A stretch of DNA of 64,000 bases from JABWCE01 sp964617955 (GTDB taxonomy: Bacteria; Bacteroidota; Bacteroidia; NS11-12g; UBA9320), in the NCBI GenBank assembly GCA_964617955.1, contig CAZTXB010000002.1, positions 124,001-188,000 of the forward strand. Direction: 5' to 3'. Both the position numbers and the translations under genes were made by a program. The notes under the pieces were generated by a model. The model saw nothing but the letters and a program-made list of their open reading frames with translations, ran no database searches and was not told the origin of the DNA. How positions within the stretch are numbered: the stretch's first letter is position 1; each line of letters starts with the position of its first letter. Below are positions 1 to 7,778 of the stretch, piece after piece.

Positions 1-471
1 CAAATTGAAGATAAGGGTATATTCCGAACCATCTTTGAAACAGATTACGACAGCAGCTTTATACACAGGCAAAGCGATGAAAACATACATCAGGCTTACT
101 GCTACAGAGTAATGGCTATTTCCGGTGATCATAAGGATACCAGTTATTCTAATATCACATGTGTGACTTCCCCTTCTAAGGTTCTAATGCCTAATGCCTT
201 TACGCCTAATGGAAATGGTTTAAACGAAAAGATTGGAGTCAGGACCCTGTTTGTATACAATCAAAGTCTTTTAACCGGAAGAAACTTTACCCTTGAAATT
301 TTTAACCGATGGGGTGAAAAGGTGTATTTCAGCCAGAATATCGACGAAGAATGGGACGGTACCTATGGCGGAGTGCCAGTGCAGGAAGGATTGTACAGCT
401 ATAAGCTCAAGGCAATGGGAGTGGACAACAAAGGTTACTCTCTTAATGGCGTCATTACCCTTCTCAAGTAA
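1..471 (+). CDS. T9SS type B (gliding-motility-type, CHU_C) sorting domain protein, C-terminal fragment
   Basis: The reading frame is open from base 1, so this is the 3' end of a gene that starts outside the window. The visible 156 residues hold a C-terminal CHU_C/type B sorting domain: the motif PNAFTPNGNGLN, then a beta-rich stretch with IFNRWGEKVY, WDGTYGG and VQEGLYSYKL, ending in LNGVITLLK. In Bacteroidota this tail sends large surface proteins, often adhesins or gliding-related proteins, through the type IX secretion system. The residues before it (ending AYCYRVMAISGD) look like the last strands of a fibronectin III-like module. The function of the full protein cannot be told from this piece. 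The gene is followed by tRNA-Leu on the opposite strand. Confidence 0.9.
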   Translation, partial: QIEDKGIFRTIFETDYDSSFIHRQSDENIHQAYCYRVMAISGDHKDTSYSNITCVTSPSKVLMPNAFTPNGNGLNEKIGVRTLFVYNQSLLTGRNFTLEIFNRWGEKVYFSQNIDEEWDGTYGGVPVQEGLYSYKLKAMGVDNKGYSLNGVITLLK

Positions 472-516
472 ATAGCGGGTTGGGAAATAACACAGAAATC
501 AGTTAAGAAAAATGAG

Positions 517-598
517 TGCCCGGTAGCCGATTCGAACGGCCACAGCCGAAGCCACCACCCCCTCAAGATGGCATGTCTACCAATTTCATCAACCGGGC
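517..598 (-). tRNA. tRNA-Leu (anticodon GAG)
   Basis: The reverse complement folds as a class II tRNA. The acceptor stem GCCCGGU pairs with ACCGGGC and has discriminator A. The D arm contains AAUUGGUAGA. The anticodon stem CCAUC/GGUGG encloses the loop UUGAGGG, giving anticodon GAG (reads CUC/CUU). The long variable arm has a UUCG loop, and the T arm contains UUCGAAU. The bases after the discriminator read CTC, so the CCA end is not encoded. Confidence 0.93.
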
Positions 599-610
599 AT
601 TAACAGACTG

Positions 611-618
611 CAAAATTA
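611..618 (-). promoter_or_regulatory. Bacteroidota -7 promoter element for tRNA-Leu
   Basis: The minus strand reads TAATTTTG, an exact match to the Bacteroidota -7 consensus TAnnTTTG, 12 bases before the mature tRNA 5' end. I see no clear TTG -33 element at the usual spacing. Confidence 0.5.
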
Positions 619-879
619 AGGATTTTTATCTCCATTTATTGACATAAAACCAAAAATATAAAAGGTCATTTTACATTTTTTTGAAATTTTAAGCACAGCA
701 TTTCTGAGGCCTTCATTTTTAAAATTATTTCAAAAAATCTGTTTATAAACGTTTGAGATGACCTAAAGCAGCAACAAAACCTCTCATCACATAAAGGCTG
801 CATAAATTATGCAATACCGTTATTTATAAATTTTACCTATGAGAAGATTATCCGATATGTAAATCGTATTGCTTTGCTC

Positions 880-1972
880 CTAAAGGGCACCTTTTCCATA
901 GGCCATGAGAAAGGCTCTTAAAAATGGACTCAGGTTTCCGTCCAACACGCCATTGGCATCGCTGGTTTCATAGGAAGTTCTCACATCCTTAACTAACTTA
1001 TAGGGGTGTAAGACGTAATTTCTGATTTGAGACCCCCACTCAATTTTCATTTTGCCGGCTTCAACCTTATCTCTTTCTTCATTTCGTTTCCTAATTTCAA
1101 GTTCGTACAATTGAGATTTTAGCATTTTCATGGCTTTTTCCTTGTTTCCCAATTGAGACCTGTCTTGTTGGCATTCTACTATAATTCCTGTAGGCAAGTG
1201 TCTCAACCTCACTGCGGTCTCGACCTTGTTCACATTCTGTCCGCCTGCCCCGCTGCTCCTGTAGGTTTGCCATTCGATTTCAGATGGCTTAACTTCAATT
1301 TCAATGGTATCGTCAACAACAGGATAGCAATATACCGAAGCGAAAGAAGTATGTCTTTTGGCATTGCTGTCAAAAGGCGAAATTCTCACCAAACGATGAA
1401 CACCATTTTCTCCTTTCAGATAACCATAGGCGAACTGTCCTTTTATCTCTATGGAACAACTCTTAATCCCCGCGACATCGCCACTTTGCTCATCGACAAT
1501 TGAGGCAGAGTATCCATTTTTTTCAGCCCACATGATGTACATTCTCACAATCATACTGGCCCAGTCACAACTTTCTGTGCCCCCGGCACCTGCGTTTACC
1601 TGAATAATGGCATCGAGTTGGTCCTCTTCACTGCTCATCATGTTTTTGAATTCCAAATCGTCCAACCATTGTAAGACTTTTGCATATTGACCGTCTATTT
1701 CCTCTTCACTTACATCTCCCTCTTCATAAAATTCCTTAAGGATTTCTAAATCTTCCACACCGGTATTCACCTGGTTCCAGGCATCGACCCATATTTTTTT
1801 GGATCGAATGTTTTTTAAGAAAATTTCAGCTTTTTTAGGATCGTCCCAGAAGTTGGGCGCCTGAGTTTGTTGTTCTTCGTCTTGGATGAGTATTACCTTC
1901 TGTTCGACGTCAAAGATACCTCCCCAGGGCCTTAGATCTGCCCTTTAATTCCAAAAATTGTTCGTTGGTCAT
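880..1972 (-). CDS. prfB: Peptide chain release factor 2 (programmed +1 frameshift)
   Basis: RF2 recognises UAA and UGA stop codons and triggers peptide release. The gene is in two frames: 1972-1913 encodes the first 20 residues up to an in-frame UGA (1912-1910), and the remainder reads in the +1 frame from 1911 to 880. The joined product is about 363 residues, the normal RF2 length. Visible motifs are the SPF codon-recognition tripeptide (RISPFDSNAK) and the catalytic GGQ (GAGGQNVNK). The start ATG at 1972 is one base after the stop of the upstream small gene, so the two are probably co-transcribed. A GTG at 1770 also opens a long frame but would remove the N-terminal helical domain, so it is not the start. 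Confidence 0.96.
1909..1924 (-). promoter_or_regulatory. RF2 autoregulatory +1 frameshift site
   Basis: The coding strand reads GGG AGG TAT CTT TGA C. A Shine-Dalgarno-like purine run lies just before the slippery CUU codon, followed by a UGA in a poor C context. This is the known prfB recoding signal: when RF2 is scarce the ribosome pauses at UGA and slips +1, so RF2 controls its own level. Reading on in the shifted frame (GAC GTC GAA) restores an RF2-like sequence. Confidence 0.95.
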
Positions 1973-1973
1973 A

Positions 1974-2318
1974 TTATTTTAAACTGAGTAATAAGGTTTT
2001 CATTTCTTTAATCTCTTCCTTGCTTTTCTCGCGTTCTGACCTCTGAACAAGGGTTAGCAGGTATTCCAGGTCACTGATGATTCCCTCTTCTTCAGCGCCT
2101 TCCTCATCTTCATCGGCCGAAAAACCAATATTAAAATCGCCATGCTCATCAATGTGCTCGTAAGCCAATCGCAAGATCTTAATTACAGCAGGATCGCCTT
2201 CTTCTCTGGCCATTTCACGCAGTGCCTTCAAATTTTTTGATACAAATTCCGCATCGAATTCTTTGGCTGATTTGGCTAAAATTTTGTCGGCGAGTTCTAT
2301 CGCTTTTGGATTGTGCAT
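1974..2318 (-). CDS. Small acidic protein upstream of prfB, function unknown
   Basis: A 114-residue protein starting MHNPKAIELADKIL. It is predicted to be helical and strongly acidic in its middle (a run with DEDEEGAEEE), followed by a helical, charged C-terminus. I do not recognise a family. I chose the ATG at 2318 over the upstream ATG at 2420 because a Bacteroidota-type promoter lies between them, and the longer version would add residues that do not resemble a signal peptide. It lies one base upstream of the prfB start, so it is probably the first gene of a two-gene operon. No catalytic motif is visible. Confidence 0.7.
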   Translation of the reverse strand: MHNPKAIELADKILAKSAKEFDAEFVSKNLKALREMAREEGDPAVIKILRLAYEHIDEHGDFNIGFSADEDEEGAEEEGIISDLEYLLTLVQRSEREKSKEEIKEMKTLLLSLK

Positions 2319-2337
2319 TGTTGTATTTTTGAGGCCG

Positions 2338-2369
2338 CGAAAATAAGAAAATAAATTGAAAAAGTTCAA
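2338..2369 (-). promoter_or_regulatory. Promoter of the small acidic protein-prfB operon
   Basis: On the minus strand, TTG (2369-2367) is followed after 21 bases by TATTTTCG (2345-2338), a one-base variant of the -7 consensus TAnnTTTG. The start codon at 2318 is about 20 bases further on. Confidence 0.5.
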
Positions 2370-2435
2370 GGTATGAATCAGGAATACGAGTTTTACTTTA
2401 ATAAAGGTGAGGGGAGCCATCTAAGCATGAATTAA

Positions 2436-3689
2436 ATGAAAGCAGAGCTCATTTCGATTGGCGATGAAATTCTCATTGGGCAAGTAGTGAATACCAATGC
2501 TGTTTGGATGGCAAAAAAGCTAAACGCCATTGGCGTACACATACACCAAATTACAACCGTTGGCGATGATAAAAATCAGATTATTACAGCGCTCAAAGAA
2601 GCGTTAACCCATTCTGATATTGTTTTGATTACCGGCGGACTGGGGCCAACCAATGATGACATTACTAAAATGAGTTTGGCAGAATTTTTAAATCAAGGTT
2701 TCAGAAAAGATCTAAAAGTACTGGAATTTATTAAATCAAACTTTGAGAAAAGGCATATCGAATTTCTCCCGGTTCATGAATTTCAGGCGGAGGTACTCCA
2801 AGATTCCGAAGTGCTTTTCAATCATTATGGAACAGCACCGGGAATGTGGATTGCTTTAGGCTCAAAGGTCGTGATTGTGATGCCGGGGGTGCCTTACGAA
2901 ATGAAAGGCATCATGAATAATTATGCCCTTGAGAAAATAAAAAATACATTTAAACTGCCCTCCATATATCACAAAACACTGGTTGTGAGTGGTTTGCCAG
3001 AATCTACGCTGGCAAATAAAATATCTGAAGTTGAGAACAATTTGCCTCCACATATTAAACTGGCTTATTTACCTCATTTCGGTATTGTGAGGTTGAGGCT
3101 GTCCGGAAAGGGAAATGATGCCGATTTGCTCAAAGAGGAAATTGAAACCTTTGGAAAACAGATTTTAGAAAAATTAGATAAAAAGGACATCGTAGCCACC
3201 GACGATCTCACGCCACAGGAAATTGTTGGCTCCCTATTGCTCGAAAATGGTCAAACCCTTTCTATTGCTGAAAGTTGCACAGGCGGACATATCTCTCATC
3301 TCATCACCACCGTTCCGGGAAGCTCGCAATATTTTATTGGGTCGCTCATTGCCTACAGCTATGAAGTAAAAATGAACGATTTGAATGTGAAGGCGACTAC
3401 TCTCGAAAAATTTGGTGCTGTAAGTGAGGAATGTGTAGTAGAAATGGCCAATGGTATTAAGAAAAAATTTAAAACAGATTTTGCCATTAGTACAACAGGT
3501 ATTGCAGGTCCCGGAGGCGCCACCGATGATAAACCGGTAGGTATGGTTTGGATAGCCGTGGCGACTCCCAATGCGGTCATTACGCGCATGATTATGGGTA
3601 ATGGAGAGCGCTTAAATGTGATTGAGCGCACCTCTGTAACGGCACTCGATATGTTGAGAAGATCCATCATCGGATTAAATCCTTCATAA
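2436..3689 (+). CDS. cinA: CinA family protein, nicotinamide-nucleotide amidase type
   Basis: A 417-residue, full-length two-domain CinA. The N-terminal MoCF-like domain (about residues 1-170) starts with AELISIGDEILIGQVVNTNA and carries ITGGLGPTNDD; in characterised CinA proteins this domain acts on ADP-ribose or FAD-type pyrophosphates. The C-terminal domain (about 255-415) has SIAESCTGGHIS and TTGIAGPGGATDDKPVG, matching the PncC-type nicotinamide mononucleotide deamidase involved in pyridine nucleotide recycling. It is divergent from the small gene-prfB operon, with starts about 120 bases apart. The assignment rests on motif recognition across the full length. Confidence 0.93.
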   Translation: MKAELISIGDEILIGQVVNTNAVWMAKKLNAIGVHIHQITTVGDDKNQIITALKEALTHSDIVLITGGLGPTNDDITKMSLAEFLNQGFRKDLKVLEFIKSNFEKRHIEFLPVHEFQAEVLQDSEVLFNHYGTAPGMWIALGSKVVIVMPGVPYEMKGIMNNYALEKIKNTFKLPSIYHKTLVVSGLPESTLANKISEVENNLPPHIKLAYLPHFGIVRLRLSGKGNDADLLKEEIETFGKQILEKLDKKDIVATDDLTPQEIVGSLLLENGQTLSIAESCTGGHISHLITTVPGSSQYFIGSLIAYSYEVKMNDLNVKATTLEKFGAVSEECVVEMANGIKKKFKTDFAISTTGIAGPGGATDDKPVGMVWIAVATPNAVITRMIMGNGERLNVIERTSVTALDMLRRSIIGLNPS

Positions 3690-3815
3690 AAGTTGACGCT
3701 AAAAATTCAAAATCAGGGCGAGGTTTAGGCATAAACAACATCTGTTGAATGGGAAACGATTTTCTATTAAGCCTTTCAAATCCTAAATTTCTGAAATCAA
3801 ATCTAAAAAAATAAG

Positions 3816-3823
3816 TAAGTTTG
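3816..3823 (+). promoter_or_regulatory. -7 promoter element upstream of lpxD
   Basis: TAAGTTTG matches TAnnTTTG exactly and ends only seven bases before the lpxD ATG (3831). If it is used, the mRNA leader would be only a few bases long or absent. Confidence 0.5.
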
Positions 3824-3830
3824 CAACTCA

Positions 3831-4847
3831 ATGCTAACAGCACAAATTATAGCAGATGAACTGGACGGAGAACTTTTCGGTAAAGCCGACAGGCTAATTG
3901 AAACGGTTTGTAAAATTGATGACGGGAGTCCTAACGCCTTGAGTTTTTTGGCCAACCCCAAATACGAGGCATTTCTTGACAACACCCGGTCGGGGGTAGT
4001 GCTTGTTAAACACGATCAAGCTATTTCCCCTCGCGACGAAACAACCTTCATAAAAGTGAAGGACCCTTACACCGGTTTTTGCATCATTTTAGGAAAATAT
4101 TTTAATCCGATTGTCCATCCTAAAGGCATTTCGGAAAAATGCCATGTCAATGGCAATATTGAAATTGTAGAAGGACTCTACCTTGGAGAGTTTACAGTGA
4201 TAGGTAAAAATGTAAAGCTGGGTAAAAATGTGAAGATTTATCCTCAGGCGTATATTGGAGACGATTGTATAATTGAAGAAAATGCAATTATTTACTCCGG
4301 CGTAAGAATTTACAGGGAGACAAAAATTGGAAAAAACTGCATCATTCACAGCGGTACCGTGATCGGATCGGACGGGTTCGGATTTGCCCCTCAAAAAGAC
4401 GGATCTTACATTAAAATTCCCCAAATTGGCAATGTGATTATAGAAGATGATGTAGAGATTGGCGCCAATTGCACGATTGACCGCGCCACCATGGGGAGCA
4501 CAATTATTCGCAAAGGCGTAAAACTCGACAACCTTATTCAGGTGGCCCATAATGTTGAAATTGGCGAAAACACCGTCATAGCTGCACAAACAGGCATCTC
4601 AGGGTCGGTAAAATTGGGCGACAATTGTGTAATAGGGGGCCAGGTGGGATTTGTAGGTCATATCAGTGTGGCCAACGGTACTCAAATTGGCGCCCAAAGT
4701 GGAATTCCAAAATCCATCACTGAGGAAGGAAAGCCTTGGATTGGGTCACCGATTATGCCACTGAAAGAAGCATTTAAATCCCAAATAATTTTTCGAAAAT
4801 TACCGGATCTGGAGCAAAGAGTGACAGCACTGGAAAAAAACAAGTGA
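3831..4847 (+). CDS. lpxD: UDP-3-O-acylglucosamine N-acyltransferase
   Basis: LpxD adds the second hydroxyacyl chain (from acyl-ACP) to UDP-3-O-acyl-glucosamine, the third step of lipid A synthesis, in the cytoplasm. The protein has 338 residues, the usual size. An N-terminal uridine-binding domain (about 1-100) is followed by a left-handed beta-helix of hexapeptide repeats (about 105-300) and a short helical C-terminus (LPDLEQRVTALEK). The conserved catalytic-histidine segment LIQVAHNVEIGENT and the GSDGFGFAP motif are present. It is first in a run lpxD, lpxC-fabZ, lpxA with gaps of 10 and 14 bases, so these are almost certainly one operon. Confidence 0.95.
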   Translation: MLTAQIIADELDGELFGKADRLIETVCKIDDGSPNALSFLANPKYEAFLDNTRSGVVLVKHDQAISPRDETTFIKVKDPYTGFCIILGKYFNPIVHPKGISEKCHVNGNIEIVEGLYLGEFTVIGKNVKLGKNVKIYPQAYIGDDCIIEENAIIYSGVRIYRETKIGKNCIIHSGTVIGSDGFGFAPQKDGSYIKIPQIGNVIIEDDVEIGANCTIDRATMGSTIIRKGVKLDNLIQVAHNVEIGENTVIAAQTGISGSVKLGDNCVIGGQVGFVGHISVANGTQIGAQSGIPKSITEEGKPWIGSPIMPLKEAFKSQIIFRKLPDLEQRVTALEKNK

Positions 4848-4857
4848 AAACGATAGA

Positions 4858-6285
4858 ATGCAGAAATTTCAGACAACAATAGAAAAACCGATTACCATTT
4901 CAGGGGTCGGGTTGCATACAGGTCAGGCAGTTAACCTTACTTTTCTACCTGCCGATGAAAACCATGGATATGTTTTCCAACGGATAGATTTGGATGGGAA
5001 ACCGACCATAAAGGCCGATTGCGATTTGGTAGTGGATACATCCAGAGGCACAACGCTTGAGCAAAATGGAGCCCGTATTTCAACCATAGAGCACGTTTTA
5101 GCCGCTCTGGTGGGTATGGAAATCGACAATGTTTTGATGCAGGTCGATGGTCCTGAGATGCCGATTATGGATGGAAGTTCCATAGAATTTGTTAAAAGTT
5201 TGAACCAGGTTGGTGTCAAAACCCAAAAAGCTGAGCGCGTTTATTTCGACATAGGAGAAAACATAAGCTACAGGGATGAAGAAAATCAGGTAGAAATGGT
5301 GGCCATGCCTCTCAACGATTACAGATTGACTGTAATGGTGGATTATAACTCCCCGGTTTTGGGAAGCCAGCACGCTTCCATAAGCTCTTTAAAAGAATTT
5401 GAAGAACAAATAGCCAGTTGCCGTACATTTTGTTTTTTACATGAACTTGAGATGCTGCTAAAAAACAACCTGATTAAAGGGGGAGATTTAAATAACGCCA
5501 TTGTTATTGTGGACAGGGTGGTTAAGGACGATGAGTTGGATAATCTTGCTAAACTTTTTAATAAGCCCAAGGTTGAGGTGAAAAAGGAGGGAATACTCAA
5601 CAATGTGAGCTTGCGTTTTCATAATGAACCCGCCCGTCACAAATTGTTGGACATGATAGGCGATTTGGCCCTGATTGGAACTCCTATCAAAGCTCAAATT
5701 ATGGCGGCCCGGCCGGGCCATGCTGCCAATGTAGAATTTGCCAAAAAAATAAAAAGACATATAGAGGCGGTTAGAAAAGAAAATAAATTCAAAGTGGATG
5801 TGCCATTTTACGACCCTTCTGAACCGCCAATTTATAACTGTGGTGAAATTGAGAAATTGCTTCCCCACCGCTGGCCATTTCTACTCGTAGATAAGGTTAT
5901 AAAATTGTCGGAAAATGAAGTGGTGGCCATAAAAAACGTAAGTGCCGATCAGTATTTTTTCCCGGGTCACTTCCCTGGAGAAGCACTTTTTCCGGCGGTT
6001 TTACAAATTGAAGCCCTTGCCCAAACCGGAGGGGTACTTATTTTGAGTCGCGAACCTGATCCGGAAAATTTTAGTACCTACTTTGTCAAAATAGATTCTG
6101 CAAAGTTTAAAGGAAAAGTGGTTCCAGGTGATACCATCATATTAAAAATGGAGCTCATAGCCCCAATTAGAAGAGGGATGTGTTTGATGCGAGGAACTGC
6201 ATTTGTCGGAAATAAAATTGTGTGTGAGGCAGAAATGATGGCTCAGGTAGTTAGAAATAAAACTGACGGAGCAGAACTTAACTAA
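4858..6285 (+). CDS. lpxC-fabZ: Bifunctional LpxC deacetylase / FabZ dehydratase
   Basis: A 475-residue fusion. Residues 1 to about 310 are LpxC, the zinc-dependent UDP-3-O-acyl-GlcNAc deacetylase that commits precursor to lipid A: GVGLHTGQAVNL, the zinc-ligand region IEHVLAALVGM, and HKLLDMIGDLALIG with further metal and catalytic residues. Residues about 325-475 are FabZ, the hot-dog 3-hydroxyacyl-ACP dehydratase: LLPHRWPFLLVDKV, the catalytic His motif FFPGHFPGE, and the Glu-containing helix AVLQIEALAQTGG. The fusion is a known Bacteroidota trait. It places the lipid A and fatty acid enzymes that compete for the same hydroxyacyl-ACP pool on one polypeptide. Confidence 0.97.
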   Translation: MQKFQTTIEKPITISGVGLHTGQAVNLTFLPADENHGYVFQRIDLDGKPTIKADCDLVVDTSRGTTLEQNGARISTIEHVLAALVGMEIDNVLMQVDGPEMPIMDGSSIEFVKSLNQVGVKTQKAERVYFDIGENISYRDEENQVEMVAMPLNDYRLTVMVDYNSPVLGSQHASISSLKEFEEQIASCRTFCFLHELEMLLKNNLIKGGDLNNAIVIVDRVVKDDELDNLAKLFNKPKVEVKKEGILNNVSLRFHNEPARHKLLDMIGDLALIGTPIKAQIMAARPGHAANVEFAKKIKRHIEAVRKENKFKVDVPFYDPSEPPIYNCGEIEKLLPHRWPFLLVDKVIKLSENEVVAIKNVSADQYFFPGHFPGEALFPAVLQIEALAQTGGVLILSREPDPENFSTYFVKIDSAKFKGKVVPGDTIILKMELIAPIRRGMCLMRGTAFVGNKIVCEAEMMAQVVRNKTDGAELN

Positions 6286-6299
6286 TTTAAACCAAGAAA

Positions 6300-7082
6300 A
6301 TGATTCAACCTTTAGCATATGTGAGTCCCGAAGCCAAATTGGCTCCGAATGTCATGATAGACCCTTTTGTAACCATTCACCGCAATGTAGAAATAGGGGA
6401 AGGCAGCTGGATAGCCTCCAACGTTACGATTATGGAAGGGGCGCGAATAGGAAAAAATGTAAAAATTTTCCCGGGCACCGTCATCAGCGCAATTCCTCAG
6501 GATTTGAAATTTGAAGGCGAAGACAGCCTTACCATTATCGGTGACAACACCGTGATAAGGGAATGTGTAACCGTAAACCGGGGTACAAGTGCAAGCGGAA
6601 AAACAATTATAGGAAGCAATTGCCTATTGATGGCCTATGTACACGTGGCTCACGATTGTGTCATCGGCGATAACTGCATTCTTGCAAATGCAGTTCAACT
6701 GGCGGGTCATGTGACCATTGGAGAATATGCCATTATTGGAGGTCTAAGTGCGGTGCATCAGTTTGCTAAAATTGGCGTTCACGTTATGGTATCCGGCGGT
6801 TCGTTGGTGAGAAAAGATGTTCCTCCTTATTCTAAAGCGGCCAGAGAACCTCTGTCGTACGAAGGGGTTAACTCCATTGGCCTGAGAAGAAGGGGATATT
6901 CATCCGAAAAAATTGGTGAAATTCAGGAAATTTACAGGATCTTATATATCAGAGGCAACAACAATGCCACGGCCATACAAAAAATTGAAGCCGAAATGCC
7001 GGCAACTAAAGAGAGGGATGAGATACTGACCTTTATAAAGGAATCTGACAGAGGCATCATGAAAGGATTTCTATCCAAGTAA
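6300..7082 (+). CDS. lpxA: UDP-N-acetylglucosamine acyltransferase
   Basis: LpxA transfers a 3-hydroxyacyl chain from ACP to the 3-OH of UDP-GlcNAc, the first step of lipid A synthesis. The 260-residue protein is full-length: hexapeptide-repeat beta-helix through about residue 185, with the catalytic His in YVHVAHDCVIGDN and the conserved GGLSAVHQFAKIG, then a helical C-terminal domain (GLRRRGYSSEKI). It follows lpxC-fabZ by 14 bases. Its position last in the trio while catalysing the first reaction is the usual gene order in this phylum. Confidence 0.96.
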   Translation: MIQPLAYVSPEAKLAPNVMIDPFVTIHRNVEIGEGSWIASNVTIMEGARIGKNVKIFPGTVISAIPQDLKFEGEDSLTIIGDNTVIRECVTVNRGTSASGKTIIGSNCLLMAYVHVAHDCVIGDNCILANAVQLAGHVTIGEYAIIGGLSAVHQFAKIGVHVMVSGGSLVRKDVPPYSKAAREPLSYEGVNSIGLRRRGYSSEKIGEIQEIYRILYIRGNNNATAIQKIEAEMPATKERDEILTFIKESDRGIMKGFLSK

Positions 7083-7130
7083 CCGACTTTCTTTTCCATT
7101 TATTCAATACCAAAGCAAGAAGCTTTACGT

Positions 7131-7778
7131 ATGATTCATTCTTTAAGAGTTAAAAACCTCGCTAAGAGATACAATGATCAATGGGTTTTTAAATCGATTG
7201 AGCTTACCGTACATGCCTCAGAGAAAGTAGCCATTCTTGGAGCCAATGGATCAGGCAAAACCACACTGATGAAAATATTGGCGGGATTTGTATACCCCAC
7301 CTGTGGTGAAATACTATGGAATGAGGGTGAAAATAAGATTGAATCACCCGAATTTTCTTATTCTGCACCCTATATCGACTTGTTTGAACATTTGTCGGTC
7401 ATGGAGCATGTTGCTTTTCATTTTAAACAAAAGCAAGTTTTGAATGACCTTGCCCTGAGTGAAATCCTTGAACTTGGCAATTTGGCCTACTACAGGGATT
7501 CCAGAATCAGTCAACTCTCATCCGGATTAAGACAACGCTTAAAAAACATTCTGGCTATTTTTTCCCAAACTGAAGTCCTATTTCTCGACGAACCCTGTTC
7601 GAACCTGGATGACGAAAATGTGCTGCTTTATCAAAAGCTGGTGCAGGATTATGCCAAAGGTCGAATGGTGTTTATAGCCTCAAACAATCCAATGGAATAC
7701 GAATTGCTATGTACCAAAGAGTATAAAATTGAAAATGGCCAACTCCATCTTTTAAAAAACAAGCAACTTTGGGCATAA
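7131..7778 (+). CDS. ABC transporter ATP-binding protein
   Basis: A 215-residue single nucleotide-binding domain. Walker A is GANGSGKTTLMK (about 37-48), the signature is LSSGLRQRLK, and Walker B is VLFLDEPCSNLDD. It is shorter than typical LptB (about 240 residues) and more like CcmA-type small ATPases. It overlaps the start of the following LptF/LptG-type permease by 10 bases, which implies translational coupling. Its partner could be that permease, making it an LptB-like ATPase, but the sequence alone does not decide this. The substrate is unknown; the lipid A gene context favours envelope export. Confidence 0.85.
   Translation: MIHSLRVKNLAKRYNDQWVFKSIELTVHASEKVAILGANGSGKTTLMKILAGFVYPTCGEILWNEGENKIESPEFSYSAPYIDLFEHLSVMEHVAFHFKQKQVLNDLALSEILELGNLAYYRDSRISQLSSGLRQRLKNILAIFSQTEVLFLDEPCSNLDDENVLLYQKLVQDYAKGRMVFIASNNPMEYELLCTKEYKIENGQLHLLKNKQLWA

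Noticed and set aside
1153..1503. 116-codon frame antisense to prfB
   Set aside because: A shadow of a conserved gene on the opposite strand.
880..1770. A truncated prfB beginning at GTG 1770
   Set aside because: The upstream sequence joins through a standard programmed frameshift to give full-length RF2, so this is not a pseudogene.
2319..2420. Longer N-terminus for the small gene upstream of prfB
   Set aside because: It would run through a promoter-like TTG-N21-TATTTTCG, and the added residues are not a plausible signal or domain.
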